Shown piece by piece: positions 33,808-43,639 of a stretch of 64,000 nt of DNA (position 1 is its first letter; each line of letters starts with the position of its first letter). The translations under genes were made by a program, and so were the position numbers. The DNA comes from Exophiala sp. HKRS030 (taxonomy: Eukaryota; Ascomycota; Eurotiomycetes; Chaetothyriales; Herpotrichiellaceae): NCBI GenBank assembly GCA_023897205.1, contig JAHWDD010000009.1, positions 1,860,001 through 1,924,000 of the forward strand, given 5' to 3'. Below the pieces are notes generated by a model. The model was not told the DNA's origin, ran no database searches, and saw only the letters and a list, made by a program, of their open reading frames with translations.

Positions 33808-35829
33808 ATGGCTTCCGGAGTAGGATCAATTGCCGGCATTGGTGCTGCCTCTGACCCTCGCCTTTCTGTCTCTGGCGATGCTCCTGACCTTAACTCATAC
33901 CCTCAGCGAATGATCGAAAAGCTGCACGACCCCAGCATCACCATCGAGGAGTACCTGCACTATGCCAAAATCACCCGAGCCGAGGAGGACCGCCTCTATG
34001 GTCCAGGCAGCGATTATCAAGCCACGGATGGCCCTGCCACCGCTTTCATGAAGGAGAAGATTCTCCGCAAGCGTGCCACACGGCGTACTTCGATCGCCCA
34101 GCCGCGTCTTTCCATCAGCGCGCAGGGTGAAGCCCAAATCGCACGACCGATCGAGTCCGGTACCGATTCCGGAAACGAAAAGACGGTACACGAGAAGAAC
34201 TTTGAATCCATGGCCGTCAGTGACGAGGAGTGGGTTCAAGCTTCGAGAGCTGCTCGGACCGCCACCTGGTAAGTTGACGACTCACCCGTGGACGATTATA
34301 GTTGTGCTGGCGGTCAACTGACTCTCATGCCACTCAGGTCCGCGGTGTTTTACTTGATCACCACCGACATTCTGGGTCCCTTCAGCACCGGGTTCGCTTT
34401 CAGTCAGATGGGCCTCGGTCCCGGTGTCGCCTTGTTCACGGTTTTTGGTGGGCTCGGTGGGTACAGCGGTTACCAGCTCTGGAAGATGTATCTCCAGCTC
34501 GATAGTGACCGATACCCGATGAAAGGATACGGCGACATCGCCTTCCGTGTCTACGGGACTTGGTTCCGCCACACCTGCAACGGCCTCCAGTCGTTCCAAT
34601 TTTTCCTCAACGTCGCCCTGATCATCTTGACCTCGGGTCAATCCATCAGCCAGTTGTCCAAAGGTAGTCTCTGCTTCATTGTGTGCATGGTCGTCTGTAC
34701 CATCTTTGGATGTATCGTCGGCCAGATCCGCACTCTTCAGCGATTTGGCTGGCTCGCTTCTTGGGCCGTTTTTATGAACTTGTTTGTCATCTTTGCAACG
34801 TGAGTGACCAACCCTTTCCCGTTTACGGTTGAATGGCTAACCCGACGTTCTCATCAGGATGGGTGTCATGGCTCATTCACCTCCCAACTACAAGCTGTAC
34901 GCCGCTTCGAATCCTACCTTCAACATCAACCACCCCGACCCCATCAAGGTCTCGGGTTCAGCGCCGCCTGGACTCGGCTTGGTCAACAACGTCAATGGCC
35001 TCATGAATGCCGTCTTCTCGTTCGGTGGAGCCACTCTTTTCGTCGAGTTGATGTCGGAGATGCGTAGACCCATGGACTTTTGGAAGGGGTTGCTCTGCGC
35101 CGATATCCTCATCTACCTCTGCTATATGGTTTATGGGGTCTACACCTACTGCATGTGAGTATATCACTTTAGCTTGTCGCCGTTGACGGTGCTGGCCAGG
35201 TTCTCATGGTACAATGCAGGCAAGGACAGTACGCTTACAACGTCTCGTACCAAGGGGTCTCCCCTTATTCGTGGCAGACCGTCGGCAACGTCTTTGGCCT
35301 CATCACCGGTCTCATCGCGGCCGTGCTGTACGGCAACATCGGCATCAAGGTGTTTTACAACAACATGGGCCGGGACCTGCTGAAGTTCCCCCGGCTCGAG
35401 AGCAAGCGAGGGAAGTGGATCTTTGTCTTCATCGTCCCCGTCTACTGGATCGCGGCTTGGGTGGTTTCCCAGTCCGTGCCCCAGATCAACACGTGGATCG
35501 TGCTGGTCGGGGCAGGGTGCATCCTGCAATTCACCTACACCTTCCCGCCCTTCATGATGATCGGGTTCAAGGTCCAACGGGACGCCATGCTCCCACAGGA
35601 GACGTTCGACCCCGCGACGGGACAGGTCCAGAGGGTGGACGGCGGGTTCAGGCGGTGGGCGCGAGGGTTCAGGAAGGAACTCTTGTGGAATGTATTCGAC
35701 GTCATCTACTACCTCGGTTCGTGCGTCACTTGTATCTTGGGCCTCTACGCCGCTTTCAGCAGCATGGTGTCCGCGTACAAGAATTCACCAAACTTGTCCG
35801 CGTGGCGTTGCGAATCTCCTACGGGTTGA
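33808..35829 (+). CDS. Amino-acid transporter, AAAP/Avt family
   Basis: Four exons (33808-34268, 34338-34799, 34858-35154, 35220-35829; introns 69, 58 and 65 bp, all GT-AG) give 609 aa. A hydrophilic N-terminal domain of about 150 residues with Ser/Arg patches precedes about eleven membrane segments. These begin with FYLITTDILGPFSTGFAFSQ, the usual AAAP entry motif, and continue through IYLCYMVYGVYTYCMQGQYAYN and TGLIAAVLYGNIGIKVFYNN. Every junction falls inside conserved transporter text, so the model is well supported. Family members carry neutral or aromatic amino acids across plasma or vacuolar membranes; the substrate is not evident. The C-terminus (PNLSAWRCESPTG) is short and typical. 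Confidence 0.92.
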
Positions 35830-36263
35830 GCTTTGAAAATGCAGTATTTGGGGAGGAGATCAGGGGCTGTGGGATGGTGGACTGGGCGGCGGTTGAGGTA
35901 TAATAATTTGAGGTAAAACACAGGACTCTTTTTGGGTCGAATTCTCGAGTTTAGGATGAGGTGACCAAATATTTGGTTCAGATACATACCTAGTAAATAA
36001 TATCAAAAAGAAAGCATCGACTCCATATTAAATGCAGCATGCAATTTTGTGCGGACCGAGGGACTGGATGAGAAGAGATACTTGGTAAACGACACACAAG
36101 TGCTATTCTTTTTTTTGGTCGAATTTCTCTCTCTCTCTCGGGGGATTCTATGGAGTGTTTTTAAGACATCGAATTGGAAATTGTGAGGAGCAGCTTTGGG
36201 AAAAGATACTCCTATCTAAAAATTGATTGCTGATCGTGGTTGTCACTCTATCTAAACGGATAT
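35830..36263. other. Convergent intergenic region
   Basis: 434 bp between the transporter and the caspase-like gene 3' ends. A (TC)n run lies at about 36127-36140. AT-rich otherwise. Confidence 0.4.
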
Positions 36264-37481
36264 TCAGTGAACGACTTTACGGTCTATCACCTTCTGGGGC
36301 CGGGGGACAGGAAGGTCCAGTGGGAGCTTTATCGCGTCATCGTGCGATGCTTTGGGGTGGTCAATGACCGTATTGTGGTGCCCTTCGTCGTTAGACGGTC
36401 CCATTCGTGGATAACGCAGTTGAAGTGTGTTCCTGACGGTCCCGGAGATGGCCCTGATCGACACTTTATCCAACCTTTCCTTCCTCTTGCGTTGCAAAAA
36501 TTCGCACATACGTTTACTGAACTGCCCGTCCCAAGTCTTCCCGTACGCTGTGCTTGCCGCCAGCACCTGGTACAAATGATTCGGAGTAAGAGTTGTGTCT
36601 ATGTCATTGAAAGCCGCTCCGGCGTAACAGCAATCCAGAATGAGTGCGAGGTCGCATTGGGGCAGGCGGGTCAGGACCTCGGGTAGCCTCACGCGTCCGG
36701 CTTTCTTTCCATCCTCCCTGTGGTGAGAGTCAGTCGGTGAGCATGCAATCGCTTTTCCTTCACGGAGGTAGAGAACTTTGGATGGGGTCACTGCGGTCAT
36801 GATACGTACTGGAATTGTTCAATGAGGTCCTCTTCTGTCTCTCCGCGATGACTAGTAGAAAACTTCGTCAGGCCTGATTCTGAGGTTGGGTTGGCTGGCT
36901 GGCTGGTCAGCTGCAAGTTGTACGTACCTGAAAAAGCTCAGACTCTCGTCACTGCCCCTGCCTCCGTGGCCAATGTAGTAGATGATGTACGTATCACTGC
37001 TGGGAGAGTTGTCGGGGGGCAGAAATTCGGCCACCTTGAGGCGCAAACTTTGCGTTGCGTCTTTTCTCGGGATATCATACTTGGTGACATCGTACCCCAA
37101 TTCTTCAGAAAATACCCGACAAACCAAATCATATGGCGGCTTCATTTTCTTGGCCTCACTGTCTTGCCATTTGAGTGCCAACACGTGAATAGCGGCCGGT
37201 CTTGTCTTTGTGACGTCGTCGACCGCTCCGGGTTGTCCGAGACGTTGCTGAATATCGTCTCCAGTAGGTGGGCCTGGGTTCAATTCTGGTATTCTGGACC
37301 GATTGACTTCATCGCCTTCGGGAGCTGGCCTTCGATTGACGTCGCGGTGTGAATTGCGATCTTGATCGCGGTGTTGATTGTGAATTAAATTTTTGGTTGC
37401 ATTTTGGGTTCGATTGCGGTCAGGATTGCGAGGCTCGTTGACATATTTCCTTTTCCAGGCCTGGCTCTTCGTATCTACCAT
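36264..37481 (-). CDS. Orphan caspase-like protein (peptidase C14 fold)
   Basis: Three exons (37481-36928, 36851-36810, 36717-36264; introns 76 and 92 bp, each with a CTGAC branch site) give 349 aa; the middle exon is only 42 bp. Residues 1-95 are an Asn/Arg/Asp/His-rich disordered arm. From about 97 a caspase p20-like fold appears: AAIHVLALKW, then YIIYYIGHGG with catalytic His172, then LALILDCCYAGAA with the dyad Cys at 228/229 (Cys229 aligns with the metacaspase DSCHSG cysteine). The following LYQVLAAS and FSKRMCEFLQRK match the strand and helix that come next in fungal C14 proteins. It lacks the PQ-rich prodomain of classical metacaspases. Such orphan caspase-like proteins in fungi are sometimes linked to cell-death or incompatibility systems; that role here is inference. 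Confidence 0.8.
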
Positions 37482-38255
37482 TATGGACTGTAGATCTTAT
37501 AGCTATGCGGGATATTGGTGAGAGCGTTGCTTGTTGTTTTATGGTTGATGGTCTTCCCGAGAATCAGCATCAGACTGATCAAATACACACGGAAATCACC
37601 TATACCGCAAATGATGATGGGAATGGATGGGCTGATCCTATCATGCAGGCCTGCTCGGATCTGCGGTTGCTGGCGACGATGCTGACGGTGCTCCGACGGT
37701 AATCAAGAAATAATTAGATGGTAAACAAGGCACTTGCATGATCATGCAGCGAAATCGTTGGCCCAAAATGCTTCAGCAGCTTCGGGGCTACGTCATTTTG
37801 AACAAAACCCTGCTTCTGCGCTCAGCTGAAACAGTACTCTTCTACTTCCTCATCCGTCTGTATCTCTACGAGATAGAAACTTAGGTGTTGTAGGTATCTT
37901 AGCTTAGTCATTGATACCGTCCCGCCGCACTAGTTCTATTCGGACACTTAACCTACTCCGTCCATCCATATGCTTGTTATGTAATCTTTGGAGACCGAAA
38001 GACGGGGGAGAAAGAAGCATCAAATTAATACTCCGTACTCGTACTCGTACTCGTACTTGATGATTGTTGGAGTTTCAATAGCCGGAGATGGTCACACGGT
38101 CAAACTTGGATTCGTTTCTTACACCAACGTACATTCTTACAAGTTTCATAAACATAAAACACATCTTGTCGTCTCGCGCCGGCGCAGACTCTCCCTTTTT
38201 CCTTTTTGGGGTTTCCTTATTTTGGTCTGTGTGCCTAGTGGAGGGAACTACAACA
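37482..38255. other. Divergent intergenic region
   Basis: 774 bp between the caspase-like gene and the GH127 gene. It includes the compound TACTCCGTA/(TACTCG)n tract at 38029-38057. Confidence 0.5.
38029..38057. repeat. TACTCCGTA plus (TACTCG)n run
   Basis: An exact TACTCCGTA at 38029-38037 followed by about three TACTCG-type units. Same architecture as at 27772, on the same strand. Confidence 0.75.
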
Positions 38256-40772
38256 ATGTTGTTATTATCATGGGCATTGTTGTATAAATTATCAGCCCTG
38301 CTTCTTGGTGGTTCGCTAGTTGTGGTACATGCAGGTACGGCGCCATATGGATTTCATCGGTTATATTTGTGTATATGAATACTGAACCCAATGTCAAGAC
38401 CAAGGATGCTGCCACAAATCTTCCAAGAGTCCGATAACGACGAACCCAGAACTCTCTTGGAAGAGGTGGAATGTACGATCACCCAAAGACGATCCACAGC
38501 AACCGATCAAAGAGCCGGATTCCTACAATACGACATGTACGTGGCGAAAAATTTGCAACACCTTAACACCTGTCGTTCCATTCTCCCCGGTGCACAAATT
38601 TTAGAAAGCCAACTTGGCATGCGTTTGACTCACTTTTTGAATAGTACTACCTTTGAAATTTCAACCTTTGCCACTAGGCGAGGTGAAGCCTTCGGGGTGG
38701 CTCAAGCAACAGCTGGACCTAATGGCTGATGGCTTGCCGGGTCACTTGCACGAGTTCTATCGCCTGGTCAAAGATGCGCCTTGGCTTGGAGGGGATCAGG
38801 AATATTCATGTACGTTCGGCACGTCCCGCCCCTGTACAACGTCCAGGGGTCCAGCATCGCTCTGTACTGACCACTGGCCGGAGCAGGGTTAAATGAAGCT
38901 TGGCCATATTCCTACAATGCTCTCGTGCCGTTGGCGTGGCTAACGGATGACGCTCGACTAAAACACCATGTCCTCCGCGTCACCGACTGGGTTATTGGCC
39001 ATCAACAGGCCGACGGCTGGCTGGGACCGGAGACCGACCTGTCCCGGCGCAATTTTTGGGGAAGGTACCCTTTGTTCCTGGGGTTAATGCAATTGGTCGA
39101 GGCCGAACCGGAACTGGGCGAGGCCATGATCTTGCCCGCGATGCACCGCTTCGTCAAGCTCATGTATCAGATGCTCTCGAACAAGCATCAGGGGTACGTG
39201 TGGAAACCCGGCGACCAGTTCGACGAACAATGGGGCCGATCGAGGGCCGCGGACATGGTCATGGCGCTACAGTGGTTGTACGAAAAGCACCCCAGAAACA
39301 ACGAAAGGGAGATCCATCACTGCATCGTCCACATGTACGAGATGGCATACGACTGGGCGTATTGGTTCCACGAGGACAACTATCTCAAGAACGACCTTGA
39401 TACGTACCCGGTCGAGTTGACCGATAGCTTGTTCCCTTACGTGCACGGTGTCAACGCGGGGCAGGGCCTGAAATGGCCCGCGGTCATGAGGAGACTGGTG
39501 CAGGACGATACCTTGCTCAACACCACGAGGAACGGGGTCAATTGGACGTTTGAGTATCATGGAACCCCGTCTGGTGCGATTATCGGCGACGAGCGCGAGG
39601 CTGGGCTCAGTCCAGTTCGTGGCACGGAGTTATGCAGTGTGGTGGAGACCATGTTCTCCCTCAACTATCTCTATCAGGCTGTGGGAGATCGTGACTTTGC
39701 CGACAAGTCTGAGCTGGCAGCTTACAATGCTCTTCCGGTAATGTTTATGCCACATTGGTGGGCACATCAGTATATCGCCCAAACCAATCAACCAATAAGT
39801 CATCAACTCGATGGTTCTCCGTTCTGGAACGTTGGTCCTTGGGGTCAGACTTTTGGCACAGAGCCGAATTTCCCCTGTTGTACTGTCAATATGCAGGGGT
39901 ATTCGAAGTGGGTGCCGGCTTCGTTTGTGAAGGTGGGCGATGACGGACTTGCTCACGCTTTGCTCAGCCCGGCGCATGTCAGTACGACACTGAACAAAAG
40001 AAACAAGGTCCGGATCAAGTGCGAGACAAATTATCCATTTACGAATTACCTCAACTATGAGATCAAAGCAAGATCCGCGTTCAGATTTTCGTTCCGAGTG
40101 CCTGGATGGGCTGTACTTGACGAGAGCAACGTCTGGGTTGACTCTGGCAAGGCTCATCGTCTTGAGCCGGACGGTTCCACGGGATTGCACACGATGATCG
40201 TCCCGGCAGGCCGAACCCGGATCGAAGTCTTGTTTGGCGCCCAGGTGCGCATTGAGCAGCGAGCAAACGACACGGTTTCGATCTATCACGGTGCATTGCT
40301 CTATGCCTTGTCTATTGCCGGAGACTATTCATATAGTCGGCCAGCGAGGTATCCGGGAGACTCGGCTCCTCAACGGGCCAGAGACTGGACTATACTGCCT
40401 CGAGAGCCGTGGAATGTGGCCATCGACGTCTCGACCTTGAAGTTCTATGAGTACCCAAATCGTTACGCCGAGTGGTTGCCACATCCCATCTGGCACGAGG
40501 AGCGACCACCAGTGAGCATTTCCGTCCTGGCTTGTGAGTTGGACTGGGAGTTGAAGGATGGGTACGCGCCCAATCCGCCACTCCCGGGACATCGCAATTG
40601 TACCGGCAGAGCGTTTCCCGTAGAGTTGAGGCCGTATGGCAGCGCAAAACTGCACATGGCGGAATTACCTACTGTGGATTTGAGGCCTGGGAGCCATGAT
40701 CTTTGGCAGCCCGAAAAGGAGGAGGAGCAGCAGCAGAGGCTGGGGCGGGAAAGTTACAAGATAGAAATATAG
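38256..40772 (+). CDS. Secreted GH127/DUF1680 glycosidase (beta-L-arabinofuranosidase family)
   Basis: A four-exon model gives 755 aa: 38256-38334, 38399-38536, 38645-38809 and 38887-40772. Exon 1 encodes a clear signal peptide (MLLLSWALLYKLSALLLGGSLVVVHA). Phases match across all joins, and the third join rebuilds EYSWLNEAWPYSYN. The exact acceptor of intron 1 is ambiguous (38399 or 38405, both in frame). The body follows the DUF1680 family: FQPLPLGEVKPSGWLK, GGDQEYS, WTFEYHG, GTIIGDE-like GAIIGDER. The catalytic zinc site known from Bifidobacterium HypBA1 is kept: Glu375-Leu-Cys377 and Cys458-Cys459 (in PNFPCCTVN). It probably acts outside the cell on plant arabinosides, though the fungal branch's real substrate is not shown. 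The Glu/Gln-rich tail is low complexity. Confidence 0.85.
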
Positions 40773-41669
40773 TATACAACTCAAATAAGTATACGTAGGC
40801 CTTGCAAAACCCCTCTTCAGATCTATCTTTAAAACCTCGTGTCAGTTTATGTTTTTGAGGATGGAAGAATAGGATGGTAGATCCAGAATGGTGTCTAAGG
40901 GCTAATAAGTCAGACTTGCACTGCCGCATCCAACGACAAAGTGGGTTGGTTGAAGACGGCGCTTCGAAATGGGTGACGCGATGGTTGCGGGAACGCAGCA
41001 AGTAACTAATACAGGTAAGCAATTAATGCACAAAAGTCACTCACTCCTGTATCAACCAACCGACACGACTTACATACATCACAGCGCTTCCACTCCAGTC
41101 CTGGCTGGCGACCAAGAAAACCCTCCCAAGACTCGCTTGTCTCGTTCTCGTACTCCGTACAACTAAAAAAACCCCCTGCCGAGTACCCCCGGATGCACAG
41201 CTGACGAACGACGCCGCCGCCCCCCCGGTTATTTTTGTTTCCCTGTCCTCGTCAAGTCCCTCTCTGTAAGCGCCCCGATTTTGCCGAGTCGTTACCTGCA
41301 ACCTCTGCAGTCCAATCGTCGACGGTGATGGCTCCCAAGCAACCAGTGATGGATCTTTGGGGAGGGGGGACACGCGTGCTTGTGATATTCCTCCCCGGAA
41401 AGAAATGTCCTCACCTACGCCGCCGATGTGAGGCGATGCGCGAGGTCACAAGGTAAGCAAGCAAGGTACATTGTTCAATCCTGCTGTCTTGGTTGTTTTT
41501 TTATATCCATGTTGTCACCGCCGTCGTCGGAAACAAAAAGACACCGAGTCCTCTACGTACCTAGGGTGCATTCGTCTATTCGCTTAACTGCTGGCAAAGA
41601 AGAGCAATACTACGGTAGCGTCACACGGCAGCTGGCTTGCCGATTGATACTGCGACTGCGACTGCGACA
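40773..41669. other. Intergenic, tandem genes
   Basis: 897 bp between the GH127 and PLAC8 genes. Exact TACTCCGTA at 41151-41159 and C/A-rich leader-like sequence. No gene seen. Confidence 0.5.
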
Positions 41670-42740
41670 ATGAAGAATTACGAATATCCTCGAGTCCGAC
41701 CTCCGACCTCTCTACAACCCCCTCAAAACACTACTGCTCCAGTTCGCTTTTCGTGGATGGAAACACCCGCGGACGAAGAGAATCGCTCATGGGAACATAA
41801 TACGGGAAGAGAAAGGAAAACAAGTAGCCCAGCACCCGCGGTACAACAGATGCAGAACATGGAAGTGCCGCAGGGTTCCGCATCGGCGCAGCACCCATAT
41901 CATATACAGGATCCGACCGTGGTACAGCAGCACCCATATCATATACAAAACCCGGCTGTTGTTCAGCACCAGCACCAGCAACATCAGCATGTGCAGGATC
42001 CGCGGTTCCCAAGCGCCTATTCTACCCAGCACATACCTGTACAAGTACTAGCGCTCCCTACACCGTCGTCTGCTCAAGAACAACAACAACCCCCGAACCC
42101 TCAACCTCCTGATCCCGTGAAGCAATCCTCATCAGACAATAAGCCATCAGTCCCAATTAGCCCTGACGCCAACCCGCTGGTATCTCCCATTCCCAGGGGA
42201 CTACAAAGAGCAAGTACAAATATGGCTATTGTTCCTCCTTCTGCCAATCCTGCTCAATTCTCTATCGGCGTATACACACCAAGCCCGCAGGCAATAAAAG
42301 GCGGTTCTTGGCAGCACGGGCTTTGCTCATGTGCAGAGCCCTCGATCTGCTTGACGGGTCTATTCTGCCCTTGTATCGTATATGGTAAGGCACAGTATCG
42401 ACTGTCTTTACGAGGGGAGAGAAAAGACCCAACAAACATGCTGGGATATAATGTTCTTAATGGGTCTTGCTTAGCTTTTGCAATCCTCTGCGGCATAAAT
42501 GGGTTTCTGTCAGCTATACAGCATACACGTGTACGCAAAACTTATAACATGAATACCGAGGCGGGCAATGTGCCCGGAGATTGTGTCAAGGGCTTTTGTT
42601 GCTGTTGTTGTGCCGTTGCCCAGAATGAAAAAGAGGTCAAGTTTCGGGAAGAGCAGGCTAGGAAACCTGAGGGAGCTTCGAACAATCAAACTGGCTATGT
42701 CGCCCCGGCTGGAATGACCTTCAGCCCACCACCCAGATGA
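41670..42740 (+). CDS. PLAC8 family protein with Gln/His/Pro-rich N-terminus
   Basis: A 356-aa single-exon protein starting at the ATG at 41670 (MKNYEYPRVRPP). The N-terminal 210 residues are disordered and rich in Pro, Gln and His, with a 13-residue tandem repeat (QHPYHIQDPTVVQ, then QHPYHIQNPAVVQ). The C-terminal third is a PLAC8 domain: WQHGLCSCAEPSICLTGLFCPCIVYGKAQ, a hydrophobic stretch (CLAFAILCGINGFLSAI), and a second cysteine cluster (GFCCCCCAVAQNEKEV). PLAC8 proteins in plants and fungi sit at membranes and affect metal tolerance, cell size or calcium influx. No specific role can be read here. The CPC and CCCCC clusters are complete. Confidence 0.88.
   Translation: MKNYEYPRVRPPTSLQPPQNTTAPVRFSWMETPADEENRSWEHNTGRERKTSSPAPAVQQMQNMEVPQGSASAQHPYHIQDPTVVQQHPYHIQNPAVVQHQHQQHQHVQDPRFPSAYSTQHIPVQVLALPTPSSAQEQQQPPNPQPPDPVKQSSSDNKPSVPISPDANPLVSPIPRGLQRASTNMAIVPPSANPAQFSIGVYTPSPQAIKGGSWQHGLCSCAEPSICLTGLFCPCIVYGKAQYRLSLRGERKDPTNMLGYNVLNGSCLAFAILCGINGFLSAIQHTRVRKTYNMNTEAGNVPGDCVKGFCCCCCAVAQNEKEVKFREEQARKPEGASNNQTGYVAPAGMTFSPPPR
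41889..41966 (+). repeat. 39-bp tandem repeat, two copies, coding
   Basis: Two adjacent 39-bp units in the PLAC8 gene encode 13 residues each, differing at two residues. The next 13 codons (HQHQQHQHVQDPR) look like a diverged third copy. Confidence 0.85.
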
Positions 42741-43639
42741 TCCTAGCTCGCGTGCGTCTATCCCTGTTGGTTCGACTGAGCATTACCAGGAATACCTTGC
42801 TATTGACCCTCCAAATGCGACACTTTGAGTCAGGTCAGGTTCGCGGACGCGACGGGTCAGTGTCATGCAATCAACCATACCAAGTCCATACTGGGGACAA
42901 GTTCAATACGACATTGTGGCGTTGACGATGTTGCTAACAACCCAAAAGTACTCACTCGATGGCGCCACACGAAGGCACTATTGGTACCATGCGGCTGGGC
43001 TGCGGAAACACCGGCCTCCCGGCCCTATCTCTCCCAAATCACTCTGTGGATATCTCTTGGCCGATGAGACTTCAAAGTACAAGCAAACATTCAGGGACAA
43101 CAAGCCACAGATGCAGGTTAAACGAGGTGCGACAAGCCACCCATGCAAGAGACCAGAAAGAGACGTCAACCCCTGTTCACCCAGCCTTACACCTTACTGT
43201 ATCTAGTATGGTCTGTTACCGCGACATTAGCGTCAAGATACGGGGAGTATCTTTGAATGTATGTACCACGACTCTATACTCAACCAGAACGATAACTCCT
43301 GATCTTGATCATGTTGTGCGGAGTTTATGCCTTTACATACCTCGTTAACTAACTATGAAACGAGGCATCCACGTCATGTCTTGCGCGATACGCTCGAACT
43401 CGATACCAGGGGCTGGGTCGACCAGTCGAGCGACCATGTGGACGCATTAATGCACTCCCCTAGTGACATGCTACTTGATGGAGGTGGGTCACTTGCAGGT
43501 ACAGCCCAGTATCCCCAGAATTGGCAACCGTGTGAGCGGTTTTTGGCATTTGAACCAGATACTACTTAACATGGTATGCTGTTGCCAGTACCTGCCAATG
43601 TACTCTGTACCATCTGCCTGCGTTCCACAACCAACCAGA
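42741..43639. other. Intergenic, tandem genes
   Basis: 899 bp between the PLAC8 gene and the T5orf172 gene. The reading frame of the latter is open back to about 43463, but without strong coding character. Confidence 0.45.

Noticed and set aside
34804..35067. Plus-strand frames inside transporter introns and exons
   Set aside because: Alternate-frame readings across the intron at 34800-34857; the spliced AAAP frame explains the DNA.
38391..38729. 112-codon frame starting MSRPRMLPQIF
   Set aside because: It overlaps the GH127 exons in another frame and has no recognisable content; the spliced frame matches the family and has a signal peptide.
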